DNA of 64,000 bases. Source: Papio anubis (Eukaryota; Chordata; Mammalia; Primates; Cercopithecidae). The notes beneath the pieces were generated by a model. It ran no database searches. It had not been told where the DNA came from and was given only the letters and a program-made list of their open reading frames with translations. The stretch is from positions 29,601,845 to 29,665,844 of the forward strand of contig NC_044976.1 of NCBI RefSeq assembly GCF_008728515.1, read 5' to 3'. A program made the position numbers and the translations under genes. Numbering within the stretch: position 1 is the stretch's first letter; each line of letters starts with the position of its first letter. This document shows positions 14,301 through 29,000 of this stretch, piece after piece.

Positions 14301-17300
14301 GGTGTAGGTTAGCTTGTTCTGGCGCAGGTCCCAGACCTGCAAAAACAAAAAGGTGCCCCCAGAAATCAAATTAATAAAAGCAGAGAAAGAGAATGACAAG
14401 AGACAAGAGTCAATTGCCCAGAGACACTGATATTACTCTACTATAAAACACAGGATTTCTGTCAAAGAGAAAAACACCCTTTTTTTTTTTTTGAGTCAGG
14501 TCTCACTCTGTTGCCCAGTGCAGTAGCATTATCATGGCTCACTGTAGCCTTGACTTCCCAGGCTCAGGTGATTCTCCCATCTAAGCCTCCCCAGTAGCTG
14601 GGACTACAGGAGCATGCTACTATACCCAGCTAATTTTTTTTGAAGAGACAGGGTTTCACCATGCTGCCCAGGCTAGTCTTGAACTCCCAGGCTCAAGCGA
14701 TCCTCCCACCTCGTCCTCTTAGTGTTCGTATTACAGACATGAGCCACTATGCCTGGCCAACCTCTGTCTTTCTAAAAAGGTAGTTAAGGTTACCATGTCT
14801 GACTCGATAAATATAAATGAATGCATATCAAATGTTAAGATAAAGTATTAAACAAAAAAAAAAAAATAGAATTCAGAAAGGTTATTTTCAAATCATAGCA
14901 AAATAAAAACTACTATAGAAAAAAACTAAAGAGTGCTTAAAATGCTTAAACTATGATTCTTAGCCATTACAAATTATTATAAATACATAAAACAAATAAG
15001 TTTATCATTTAAAAGCCATTATGATTACATGTTTAATTTGTGTTAACAATATGAAAAATATAGATACTTAAAATTTTTCATTTAATGTAACAATATGTGA
15101 CAATAAATGTATATATATGTACATGTATGGGTACGTACATGAACACACATTATGGATAAGCACATTTATTAAAAGAAAAATAAATAACAGATTCATTATT
15201 GCTTGTATAGGAAAGGTAAGACACAGAAAATAACCTAAATGTCAAGCAGGAAAAACAGGTGGTTTACTAAATTATGTCTCATAAGCACGCTGCAAAACTG
15301 AATTCTCATATAGGAGATAGCATGACAGAGTAGAAAGAGTGGTGACTTAGGGTAGGAATAAACTGGTCCTTGCCACTTAAGAGTTATGTATCATTGGGTC
15401 ACTAACTCTTTCTGGGCCTGTTTCCTGGTCTGTAAGATTAGCTACTTCTTATGGCTGTTGTAAGGATTATAAGAATGCTTGCATATGCCTGGCACATGGC
15501 AGGTCCTCAATAATGTATAGCTATTATTAAGCAGTTCCTAAAAATAACTCAGAAGACCAAATGTAAAAATATTTACATAATAAGCTGTTAAGCAAAAAAG
15601 GAAAATACAAAACAGTATTTGTCCTTACACAGACATACATTATTTTCAAGCTAACAGAAATAGTCTGGAAAGTCACATGGCAAAAAGAACAGTAATTTTG
15701 TTAAGGTCACTGGTATTACATAAAATACAAATTTTCCCCCAATTTTATTTCATATTGCAATGTAGTTTTTTTCTAAGTAAATAAAACTTTTGCTGTTCCT
15801 TAAATCAAGACACTTTTCCTTATCTAGAAATGAGTTAGGTATTACATAGCAGAGCAATACATAGGGCAGACAACTCCACTTTCTCCATCAGTAACTCACT
15901 ATGTGTGGAGCCCAACACATTTTCCATACGATCTTTTTTATATCAAGATGTTTGCTGCTTCAGTAATCAGGAAAGCCTGAAATGTCTGACATTTTGTTCA
16001 AGCTGTTGTTCCTTCTCTTCTGAGAAGGCACTGTTGAAATCTAGCTTTTTAACAACTAGGAGAGAATGCACTTTGCCAACCCCTCACAGAACTTGTGTGT
16101 TATTTCCAAACTTCCTCTTTGAGGCCTGTACACCTTGTTTGTGCAGGGCCAGAAAGTATCCACGATTTGCCACAAAAAAAAATCTACAGCAGGGATGGCT
16201 CACTCCTGTAATCCCAGCACTTTGGGAGGCCAAGGTGGGTGGATCACCTGAGGTCAGGAGTTCAAGACCAGCCTGGCCATGGTGAAACCCCTTCTCTACT
16301 AAAAATACAAAAAATTAGCCGGGCATTGTGGTGCACACCTGTAATCCCAGCTACTTGGGAGGATGAGGCAGAAGAATCACTTGAACTGGGAGGCGGAGGC
16401 TGCAGTGACCTGAGATTGCACAACTGCACTCCAGCCTGGGCAACAAGAACAAAACTCTGTCTCAAAAAAAAAAAAAAAAAAAAATCTACAGCAAGAATTT
16501 AAGCAAAACATTTTGCAAGTATCCTAATCAGCTGTTCAATGAAAATCTGTGCATCTGATTAGTGGCAGGTACTGCTGGAGATTACAAAAAAAGACATGGC
16601 CCCTGCTCTCAAGGAGTGTTCAGTATAACAAGGAAAACTTAAGACGTTTAAGCAAGTAACGAGAGGCCTATGCAAGGTACAGTTGCAAAGTGGGCAGAGG
16701 GGTTAACCCTGGTGGAACAGAGATGAGAGTGAGAAAGGGAAGCTTTCACAGAAAATGAAGTGCCTGAGCAGGGTCTGAAAGTTTTTTTTTTTTAAACTTA
16801 GACAAAGTGGAAGGGTATTTACTAGGAGAAGATAATTTGTGGAAGTAGAGGGGCATGAAAAAAACTGCTGGATTGTAGGAAATTAGGCACCCAGAGGCAG
16901 CAGATGATGAGGTAGAAAAGCAGAGGCCAGCTCATGAAAGGTTTTGAATGCCTGGCTTGCACTTTATTTCCTTCACTGGGGAGTCACAGAAGAGTTCAAA
17001 ATAGAAAAATGAGTCATTCAGATGTATATTCTGGAAAGATCCTTCCGGCCCACTGATTGATTGAGACCCAATCTCCCTCTGTCGCCAGGTTGGAGTGCAG
17101 TGGTGCAATCTTGGCTCACTGCAACCTCTGCCTCCTGGGTTCAAGTGATTCTCCTGCCTCAGCCTCCCAAGTAGCTGGAACTACAGGTGCGCACTCTCAC
17201 ACCCAGCTAATTTTTGTGTTTTCAGCAGAGACGGGTTTCACCATGTTGGCCATGGCCAGGATGGTCTCGATCTACTGACCTTGTGATCTGTCCACCTCAG

Positions 17301-20300
17301 CCTCCCAAAGTGCTGGGATTACAGGCGTGAGTCACTGCGCCTGGCCTGGCCCATATATTTAATAACTGAAGGGATGAAACCTCATAAAGTGCAGGGATTA
17401 CAAACATGAGCCACTATGCCTGGCCTAATCTATCCTTTTAACCATTACATAAAAAAAAAAAATTACAAACTGAACTCCCATCCTAACTAGAGCTCAGGGT
17501 TATAAGAAATGCCAGATTGCCAGCCAGACCATCAGGCTCTCAACTGACACATTTTCTTCTTTCTTCATTTTCCTCTGACTCCCCAATCCTATCACCAGGT
17601 AGGAAGTTTCAAGAGATTGGTGGGAACAGTCTATCTGCTCATAAATATACACAGAATTTGTTCACCTCAGATTTTAAAAAGGGTTCCCATTCCTTATGTG
17701 TTTCTCTTTCTTAGAACAGGCAGTGCTACCTAAGATAGACTGAGAAACAAACAAAAACAAGGCTCTCTGAGGAGCATCTCCTAATATAGAGAGGCAGTGT
17801 GGTCATTTGTCGTGCTAGGGCTCAAGACCGGTAAGCCTCTAGGTGCTTAAAAGGTACTTGTTAATCGACTACAGGTAACAAGACAGAGTGGTAAGACTAT
17901 TAGCCCTATAGAGATAGAGCTCTGGTCCTGTCTCTACCACTGACTGAGTGATGACTATTTGATCTTGGCCAGATCACTTAACCTCTTAGGGACTCACTTC
18001 AGTCACCTATAAAGTGAGGGATGGAGGTGATGTCTAAGGTTCTTTTCAGGTTTGACATTTCCTGAGTCCTTCTGATTGAAAAGGAGCCTCTCTTTTGCAC
18101 GTTTAAAGAAATGTATGAGGTCTTTAGGACAACTAAGAATCTTCCTGAGTTTGAGAGAGCAATTACTCTCCCCTCAGCATGTAACAAAAGGTTTTTTTTT
18201 TTTTTTTTTTTTTTAAATCAGGATAGAGTCTCACTCTGTCGTCCAGGCTGGAGTGCAGTGGTGCTATCTCGGCTAGCTGCAACCTCCCCCTCCCAGGTTC
18301 AAGCGATTCTCGTGCCTCAGGTTCCCGAGTAGCTGGGACTACAGGCACGTGCCACCACCCCCGGCTAATTTTTGTATTTTTAGTAGAGACAGGGTTTTGC
18401 CATGTTGGCCAGGCTGGTCTGGAACTCCTAGCCTCAAGTGATCTGCCCGCCTTGGCCTCTCAGAGTGCTGGGATTACAGGCATGACCCACCGTGCCTGGC
18501 CATCAGCAGCGTATTTTTAATAGGGAGAAGACTACCTTCTAACTAAATTCTAACACACACACACAACTCTCTCCAGTCCATCTCTGTTATACAAGAGCAA
18601 AAATAAAGAAATAATTCTAGCAACTTGGTTTCAAATATTGTATTAACTGCTGCTGCCCGAAAACAATATGGCAGCCTGTATCCCAAATATGAAACATCCT
18701 TATACTTGTTAAAACACATTAATTTTTCACCTGGAAATCTATTCTAAGAAAACAAATACAGAAAAACTTTCACGCACAAATATGTCCATAGCAGCATAAT
18801 CTGGGATAGTGATTCACATGACACAGCCTAAATGTCCAATGACATGGTTGTCACTAAATTATTTAATATTGTAATAATAAAAATAAAAATTATGATGATA
18901 ATGGCAACTGACATATACTGAACACACTATGTCCCTGCCATGGTGCTAGGAATATCATATCCTTACTTCATTTAATTAATGTAACAATTACATGAGGTGA
19001 GCTGACAATTCCCACTCAGAGATAAGTAATGGAGATGATGAGGTTAAAACAACTTTAAGATCACAAAGCTAGCAATTAAGTGGCAAATCAAAAAATGATC
19101 CCAAGTTCGCTTAAGCACAGGAATTCAAGGTTACAGTGAGCTATGATTCTACCACCACACTGCAGCCTGGGCAACATAAGTGAGACCTCAAAATAAAACC
19201 AAAAAATGGAAAGGAAAATGATTCTAACTACAATTCCAAGAAAATAAGAATGATTTAATAGACAGCAACTAGAGGCGGGCTTAGTTTAGGAAATACTTTC
19301 TAGAAGAGATATCTATGCTGTGATCTGAAGGTAAGAGAGCAAGTCACAGCAATGCATCAAAGATGGGGGTGGGGGATTCCTGACAAAGGATCAGCTATGT
19401 GATAATAAGTGAAAAGAGATCATGGTTGGGCCCAGTGGCTCATGCCTGTAATCCCAACACTTTGGGAGGCCAAGGAGGGAGGACTGCTTGAGGCCAGGAG
19501 TTCGAGACCAGCCTGGGCAATGTGTTGAGATCCCATTTCTAAAAAAACAAAAACGAGGCCGGGCGCGGTGGCTCAAGCCTGTAATCCCAGCACTTTGGGA
19601 GGCCGAGGCGGGTGGATCACGAGGTCAGGAGATCGAGACCATCCTGGCTGACATGGTGAAACCCCGTCTCTACTAAAAATACAAAAAAATAGCCGGGTGA
19701 GGTGGCGGGCGCCTGTAGTCCCAGCTACTCGGAGGCTGAGGCGGGAGAATGGCGTGAACCCAGGAGGCGGAGCTTGCAGTGAGCCAAGATCGCGCCACTG
19801 CACTCCAGCCTGGGCGACACAGCGAGACTCCGTCTCAAAAAAAAAAAAAAAAACAAAAACGAAAACAAACCAAGCTGGCCAGGCATGGTGGCTCATGCCT
19901 GTAATCTCAGCACTTTGGGAGGCCGAGGCAGGCGGATCACCTGAGGTCAGGAGTTCTAGAACAGACTGGTCAACGTGTCTCCAGCTGCAGACTGGTCACT
20001 GCACTCCAGCCGCAGCAGAGCAAGACTCTCTCTCGGGGGGAAAAAAAAAAAGCATTATCTAAAGAGTGAATATCATGATGTTTACACACAAAACATTGTG
20101 TTACAGAAAAGACTTGAAGGAAGTACACTGTGAAATAGTAACAGTGACTGAATTTGGATGATGAAACTAGTGACTTACCTATTTTTACAATTTTTCTTTT
20201 TACATTTTCTGCACTTTAATATACAAAGTATCACTTTTATTACTAAATCTATTATACTTGTAATTAGTTTTTAATAATGTTATTCCCAATAAAGTTGATT

Positions 20301-23300
20301 TGTTAAACATATATTTGAATGCAATTTTTGTATCTCCATAAAACATTTAAGGTAAATAAGAAGACAAATTAGGAAAAGTCTATAATGATTTTTTGTTTGG
20401 AAAAGAGAATACAGGCCAGGCGCGGTGGCTCACGCCTGTAAGCCCAGCACTTTGGGAGGCCAAGGTGGGTGGATCACGAGGTCAGGAGATGGAGACCATC
20501 CTGGCTAAAACGGTGAAACCCCGTCTCCACTAAAAAATACAAAAAAATTAGCCAGGTGTGATGGCGCAGCTTGTGGTCCCAGCTACTCGGGAGGCCGAGG
20601 CAGGAGAATGGCGTAAACCCGGGAGGCAGAGTTTGCAGTGAGCCGAGATCGTCCCACTGCACTCCAGCCTGGGCGACAGAGCGAGACTCCGCCTCAAAAA
20701 AAAAAAAAAAAAGAGAATATAATATATGCAGTACACAAACAAGGGGACTCTCAGTGCTAGGTGCACTTCTAATTTAAAAATTTTCCCAAAAATGAAGCAT
20801 TGGCAGAAAAATTTGAATGTTTGTGGACAGATTAAATGCTTTTTAGCTTTTTTAAAAATTTTCATTTTTTGAGACAGGGTCTCTCTCTGTCGCCCAGGCT
20901 GCAGTGCAGTGGTGCAATCTTGGCTCATCACAACCCCTGCCTCCCTGGTTCAAGCCAGTCTCGTCCCTCAGCCTCTTGAGTAACTGGGATTACAGGCGTA
21001 TGCCACCATGCCTGGCTAATGTTCGTATTTTTAGTAGAGACAGGGTGTCGCCATGTTAGCCAGGCTGGTCTAGAACTCCTGACTTTAAGTGATCCGCCTG
21101 CCTTGGCCTCTCAAAATGTTGGGATTACAGGCGTGAGCCAGCACGCCCAGCAAACACTTTTTAGTTTACTATCACCAACAGAGTACCAAACAATTTTCAT
21201 CACCCCAAGAATTTCCTAACTATTCTCCTTTGTGTCAAACCTCTTCATCCCTAACACTTGCTGATTACTGATCTCTTCTTTGACCTATAATTTTTTTTTG
21301 AGAATATCATATAAGAAATCCTATATATATATAATCTTTTGAGGCTAGCTTCTTTTATTTAAGCTGTGAGAATTTGTGCTATATAGCACTATTGTCTTCA
21401 GAAGGTCCAGGAACAGTCCAGATAAAGAGTCCAAAGTAAGCCATACTATTGGTAGCAGGAAGACTTTACCAGCACAAAAGTATTATTGTTAGGTTAGTGT
21501 ATCCCCACAGTGGGCATCAATCAAATTTGGTACTCTGTTGGTGATAGTAAATCTATGCAAACATTAAAATTCTTATAACTGTACACCAAAAATGTTTATT
21601 TCACTGTATGTAAATTTACGTATCTTGAAAAGTATAAAAGTTATCATAGCTTGATGACACTAACCTATTTTCATGTGCACAAGAAGCCTTCTTCTAGTGA
21701 TTCTGATGCCAATGAGCTCCCATCTCCATTCTGGGAAATATTGTGCATAGCTATTAAAGTTGATCTAAGTTTCCATGTTCTGATTCTTCATTCTCCAAAT
21801 ATTTATATGATGGAAAAGGGATGGGAAGTTCAATTTTGGAAAACCTAAATTCTTACGTACCTATGAGACATTCAAGTGGGGGATACTGAACAGCTAGTTG
21901 TACACAGGGACCTGAAGCTTAAGATCTGGGGTGGGAAAACTGTCATCGGCAGAGGGATGGAGTCATGGAAGTAGACGAGATTTGTCTTGGGGAATGTACA
22001 CAGTGAGAAAAGCAAAGGGCCCTTGGCGAATAATGATGTTTCAAGACTCCACAGACAGAGTGCTCATAATGGCATGTAGAGAAGGAGAAGGACCTACCAG
22101 ATGGATAGGACAGTTTGTTGTCACAGAACTCAGGGAAGAGAGAAGACCAGGTCTATGGTACAGAGCGATTATGTTAAAAAACAAACACACACAAAAAAAC
22201 AAAAAAACCCAGACTATTAGGAATGAAGAATGAATGGTATGTGAGGAACTGAAGACAGTGAGTGCAGAAACATCTCCAGGGGATTCCTCTAAGTATTAAG
22301 AGTATAACTCTAGAAAGAAACTCTGGAATTTGAACTGAGGTTCCATCACTAACTAGCTGTGTAACCTGGGGTTAAGCTGTTGTGCCTCTTTTAGCTTAGT
22401 TTCCTCATCTGTACAATCGCATCAGTAGGATTTATTTCATGAGGTTGTAAGATCAAAGTCTTTAAGATCTGTGAGGAGGCCAATAGTGAAGCTTAAATGA
22501 ATTAATGATGTAAAGCTCTGAGAACAACAACTGGCAGAAAGTAAGCACTATGTGTTAGATGATGGTGATAGCAATATTATCACCACCACCATCATCATCC
22601 TTTTTAAGAAGTTTTAAGCCAGGCAGGGTGGCTCACGCCTGTAATCCCAGCATTTTGGGAAGCTGAGGCGGGTGGATCACCTGAGGTCAGGAGTTCCAGA
22701 CCAGCCTGACCAACATGGAGAAACCCTGTCTCTACCAAAAATACAAAATTAGCCAGGCATGGTGGCGCATGCCTGTAATCCCAACTACAGGAGGCTAAGG
22801 CAGGATAATCACTTGAACCCAGGAGGCGGAGGATGCGGTAAGCCGAGATCGTGCCATCGCACTTCAGCCTGGGCAACAAGAGTGAACCTCTATCTTAAAT
22901 AAATAAATAAAATAGTTTGGTTGTGAAAGGAAAGATTCACAGGGCAATATGAGGAGGGGATGTGGGATCAAAGGAAGAATTTTTTTTTTTTTTTTTTGCC
23001 ACCCAGAGAAGACACCTAAGCATGATAAAATACTCATAAGAAAGTAGAAAAGTAGAAAAGAAAGGCCGGATGCAGTAGCTCATGCCTGTAATCCCAGCAC
23101 TTTGGGAAGCCGAGGCGGGTGGATCACGAGGTCAGGAGATCGAGACGATCCTGGCTAACTTGGTGAAACCACATCTCTACTAAAAATACAAAAAATTAGC
23201 CAGGCGTGGTAGCACACGCCTGTAGTCCCAGCTACTCAGGAGGCTGAGGCAAGAGAACTGCTTGAACCCAGGAGGCGGAAGTTGCACTGAGCCGAGATTA

Positions 23301-26032
23301 CGCCACTGCATTCAAGCCTGGGTGACAGAGTGAGACTCCGTCTCAAAAAAAAGAAAAGTAGAAGAGGTTGAAAGAAGGGACGAATGATTGAAACCCTCAC
23401 ATTTAAAGGACTACCTTTAGGCTGGGAGCAGTGGCTCACACCTGTAATTCCAGCACTTTGGGAGGCTGAGGCAGGTGGATCACGAGGTCAGGAGTTCAAG
23501 ATAAGCCTGGCCAACATGGTAAAACCCTGTCTCTACTAAAAATACAAAAATTAGCTGGACATGGTGGCACGTGCCTGTAATCCCAGCTACTCAGGAGGCT
23601 GAGGAAGGAGAATTGCTTGAACTGGGACACAGGAGGCAGAGGTTGCAGCGAACTGAGATAGCCCCACTGCACTCCAGCCTGGCCTATAGACTCAAAAAAA
23701 AAAAAAAAACCAAAAAAACAACTATCTTTATTTTTGGAGATGGAGTCTTGCTCCGTGGCCAGGCTGGAGTGCAGTGGCGTGATCTCTGCTCACTGCAACC
23801 TCCGACCCCCAGGTTCAAGTAATTCTCCTGCCTCAGCCTCCCGAGTAGCTGGGATTATAGGCACACACCACCACACTCGGCTAATTTTTGTATTTTTAGT
23901 AGAGACGGGGTTTCACCATGTTGGCCAGGATGGTCTTGGTCTCCCGACCCTGTGATCCTCCTGCCTCAGCCTCCCAAAGTGTTGGGATTACAGGTGTGAG
24001 CCACCGCACCTGGCCAAAAGCAAGGATATTTCATCCAAAGTAACAGCAAAGGAAACAACGAGGGATGGAAATACAGTACAACTTCTAGGAAAGGACAACA
24101 CAGAAAGTTGAGTACTTATCTGACAGTTACTATTCTCACTATAAAGCAGAAGGTAAGGTCAAAGTCGTTAAGATCCCCAAGGAAGCCAATAGGAAAGGAA
24201 GACAGAAGCCGTGCAGGACCAAAATAACACATTTCCTGGCACTTGTTATGTCCAGGAATTCTGCTAAGTGCTCTAATCAATCAGGCTCATTTAATCCCCA
24301 CAATGGTATGTGGTAGATGCCACTGTTTTTGTTATCACTACCCCCTCAGCATTCACACAAGAAAAAGAGGCTTAAAGAAGGTGTTGAAGTCACAAAACTA
24401 GAAAATGGTGAAACTGGGATTAGAACTCAAGTCAATTACTTGAAAGTTTGAGCTACACTGTACTGCCATATGGTCTATTGCCTCTTTAATATCATTACCT
24501 TCTCTCATTCTTAGAGAAACTTAGAAAACTCCCTTTCCATAGTGTCAAAAAGAAAAACACAGTGAGAGATGAGGATACAGAATCACAAACTGATTCATTG
24601 CTCCCATTAAACTAAGATGGTTAAAAAAAGATTCTGAATGTCTTTAAAAGGAAATGCACTCTTTATTTTTTACATAGTCCCCCTACAGAGACTCCACACT
24701 TCACATTAAGTGCCTGGTCCCTGACAGCATTTATAAGATCTGCAATGCAACCTTTAATTTAGGAAGTCAATGAAGACAGGAGAAAAAGAAAATAAGTTCC
24801 AAATTGCTATTTTCCTTTCAGTTGGTATTAAGTGCAAAGCTACCACAATTTCAGAAGTTTGAAAAAATTTGTTTCTAAGTGCAGATGGGTGAAATGGAAA
24901 TATATCATAAACATCAAACATACCTTGATATCATTGTCTATTCCACCAGAAATAATCTGATCACTTGTGTCATTGAAGGTCACAGCTAACACCTGGTACG
25001 TGTTCTGAAATGTCTGGATGGCTGCTTTCTTCCGGATGTCCCAAAGCTGAAGCAAAGGACAACAGGGTCTATCATTAATATCATTCTAAGAAGTAACTGC
25101 ACAGTACAAATATCCCTAAGTACAAGGACTTTGTGAACATGAACACATCTATAATTGGGATCCCATTTCACTAACTCCTGGATATCCTAATAACACACAT
25201 GGTAAGCAGTGTCCTCAATTTTGCCAAGACATTTGAAGGCTGGTGAAACAAAACTTCAGTTATATTTTCAGACTTCTTTGTTAAAGTGAATAAACAGAGT
25301 TAAATCAACATACTCTTAGAATGGAATTCCACTAATTACTTGGTTCATATATTTTTTAGGACAACAAGGATATCAGACAATTTTTTCAAACTGTAGATAC
25401 TAATTCATTAGTGTGCTGCAACCCACATTTAAAAAAATAGAGAGCTGGTACGTCAGTGAAAATAGTATAATAAACAATGACAAAAGCTTGTCCTTCCACA
25501 AAACAACAAATGAATCAGCAAAAACCTGTCAGAATCAACTGTCGGAACTCTCATAACTAATCAAAAGTTTATAGTAACCAGGCAAACCCTTAATGAGGAA
25601 AAAGGAAACAAAAAACCCCTGAGTCCCAGTAAAAGGGTTTTGTAGTGTTTTAACTTGTGCTGGCTCTGTCTCCCGCTCAGCAACAGCTTTGAAGATAACC
25701 CATATTCCCAGTATGGTTTCCTAGTACTGAGGAAGCAAAGGGGGGCCTATTTCTTATTGTCAAAGAATAAACAATAAAAATTGTTTATTTTTACCTGTCT
25801 GGTGGCTCCCTGAAGGATAAGCTCAAAGGACTTACATTTATTTTGCCTAACTTGGAACTTTCCTTGAAAACATTTAAAGGAAAGGATATTATTAGCCTCT
25901 GGTGCCTGGGGGCAAGGAAAAACAGTTGGGGCAAAAATACAAACCAAAAACCTTGGGAGGAAGGGCTGGGGAAGGAGACAATTTGGGGAGTAAGAGCTTT
26001 GAAAAGCACCGACATATTCCTGGCTATCTATC

Positions 26033-26091
<59 letters not shown>

Positions 26092-29000
26092 CCTACCTAC
26101 CTACCTACCTACCTACCTACCTACCTACAGAGTCTCCCTCTGTCGCCCAGGCCGGAGTGCAGTGGTGCGATCTTGGCTCACTGCAACCTCCACCTCACGG
26201 GCTCAAGCAATTCTCCTGTCTCAGCCTCCTGAGTAGGTGGGATTACAGGTGCGTGCCACTATACCCAGCTAATTTTTGTATTTTTAGTAGAGACAGGGTT
26301 TCGCCATGTTGACCAGGCTGGTCTCACACTCCTGGCCTCAAGTGATCTGTCTGCCTCACCCTCCCAAAGTGCTAAGATTACAGGCATGAGCCACCATGCC
26401 TGGCCCATCCCTGGCAATCTAGACCACTTGCATGTCCAGGGCTGGGCACATACTTAGAAAAGATCTGAGAAGGCCATAAGCTCTCTGGTTGACCTTCAGG
26501 CTCTGCACAAGCAGGAAGTGAAAGCTAAGGAGAGATGCAAACTGCACAGCAAGGAGTTGAAGGCAGGCTCCAACATACCAAAAGACAATCTGCAAAGACT
26601 GGGAGAGCTTTTGTTCTTGTTGTTGTAGGTAATTTAGGAAACTTCTGTCATTCACTAGCTGACCACTAAGCTAACAAAAAAAGAATTCAGTGGTAACACA
26701 GGACAAAGAATACAAACTTTACAAAATTAGTTCAAAAATTTACTAAACAGGCCAGGTGTGACAGCTCACACCTGTAATCCCAGCATTTTGGGAGGCCGAG
26801 GTGGATGGATCACTTGAGGTCAGGAGTTCGAGACCAGCGTGGCCAACATGATAAAACCCTATTTCTACTAAAAATACAAAAATTAGCTGGTCATGGTGGT
26901 GTGCCCCTGTAACCCCAGCTACTCAGGAAGCTGAGGCACAAGAATCACTTGAACCCAGAGAGTGGAGGCTGCAGTGAGCTGAGATCACACCACTGCACTC
27001 AGAGCTAGAGCGAGACTTCGTCTCAAAAACCAACCAACCAACCAACCAACCACCCTCACCCTGCCCCAACCCATAGAAAGTCACTAAACAAACAACTACA
27101 ACAAGCAGCTCTGGGGACCTAATTTCCAGAGTTGCCACGCTATAATACTTAAATACCTAGTTTTCAAAAAATATAAGGCATGCAAAGAAGCAAGTAACTA
27201 TGGTCCACATAGAAGGAAAAAGTAGTCTTCTCAACAAATTGTGCTAAGACAACTGGCTAACCACATGCCAAAGAATGAAGGTAAGCCCCTGCCTAACATG
27301 ATACACAAAAATTAATTCAACATGGATCAAGGACCTAAATGTAAGAGCTAAAACTGTAAAATTCTTAGAGGGCCAGGTGTGGTGGCTCATGCCTGTAACC
27401 CCAGCACTTTCGGAGGCCGAGACAGGAGGATGGCTTTAGCCCAGGAGTTAGTGACCAGCCTGAGCAACATGGTGATTCCTCATTTCTACACAATAAAAAC
27501 AAAAAGTTGCGTGTGGTTGTATATGCCTGTAGTCCCAGCTACTTGGGAGGCTGAAATGGGAGGATCACTTGGGCCAGGGAGGTTGAGGCTGCAGTGAGCC
27601 GTGATTGCGGCTCTGTACTCCAGCTTGGGTGAGACTGGCGGGATCTTGGCTCACTGAAACCTCTGCTTCCATGTTCCAGCAATTCTCCTGCTTCAGCCTC
27701 CTGGGTAGCTGGGATTACAGGTATGCGCCACCACGCCCAGCTAATTTTTGTATTTTTAGTAGAGACGGGTTTCACCATGTTGGCCAGGCTGGTCTCAAAC
27801 TCCTGACCTCAGGTGATATGCCTGCCCCGGCCTCCCAAAGTGGTGGGATTACAGGCGTGAGCCACTGCACCCGGCCAAGACCCCATCTTTTAAACAAACA
27901 AACCCTTATAGCTCTACATTTTTAAAGCGTGGATAACACAGAGAGGGCTCAGAGATGTTTCAATGAATGAATGACACACTTCTGAAGACGAACCACAAAT
28001 AAATGTTTAAGAGTATGGGTCATTTCATTCAGCAGAAAGAGACTTTGGGGTGACTGTTCCAAGTTTTAAAGGGCTGGCATCAAAAACAAAGGAATCAGCC
28101 ATGGAACCTTAGTGAAGGTCACAGGCTTAAATTCAATCCTGTAGTCAACAAGGACAATCTTGAGTAGGATCTGTGCCAAGATGCCTCTTCCTCCCAATTT
28201 TCATGGTTTAGGATAGAAAGTAGTTTCTTCTTTGTTCACGTAAATATGAACTAAAAATCAGTTCATTACTCAGATAAATGGTCCAAAAACAATGCTTTAC
28301 TCCTGTCCTACATGCCCAACATCTCCCCCTCCCCCAACTCCTGTGGTCCAAGTCCAAACTTCTTAACTCAGAATTCAGGGCCTTAATAATTTAGATCCTA
28401 TATATTTTATAAACTGTACTATAATCTTTGTCTCAATAGATCTTTCACTCAAGTCAAATCTATCTTTGTCTTTCTCCTAAAAGTCATGGTAGTCAAAGTT
28501 TGTCTAAAATAATTTAGAATTTTACTTCCAGATAACTACCACTTTTAATATTTTATTTTGAAACAATCATAAATTTATAGAAAACTTGGGAGTAAAAAGA
28601 GCATTTTTTGGTTTAAATCATTTGAGAGTAAGTTGCTTACCCAATGCCTTATCACTTTTTTTTTTTTTTTTTGGAGATGGAGTCTCGCTCTGTTGCCCAG
28701 GCTGGAGAGCAGTGGCGTGATCTCCAATCCCTGCAACCTCCACCTCCCGGTTTCAAGCAGTTCTTCTGCCTCAGCCTCCCAAGTAGCTGGTATTACAGGC
28801 ATCTGCCACCACGCCCGGCTTTTTTGTATTTTTAGTAGAGACAGGGTTTCATCATGTTGGCCAGGCTGGTTTCGAACTCCTGACCTCAAGTGATCCACCT
28901 GCCTAGGCCTCCCAAAGTGCTAGGATTACAGGCATGAGCCACTGCGCCTGGCCCCTTATCACTCCTAAATAGTGTTTGTCCTACAAAGATGTTCTCCTAC

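Noticed and set aside
26034..26127. Regular short-unit array (CRISPR-like at a glance)
   Set aside because: A 4-bp pure microsatellite with no spacers.
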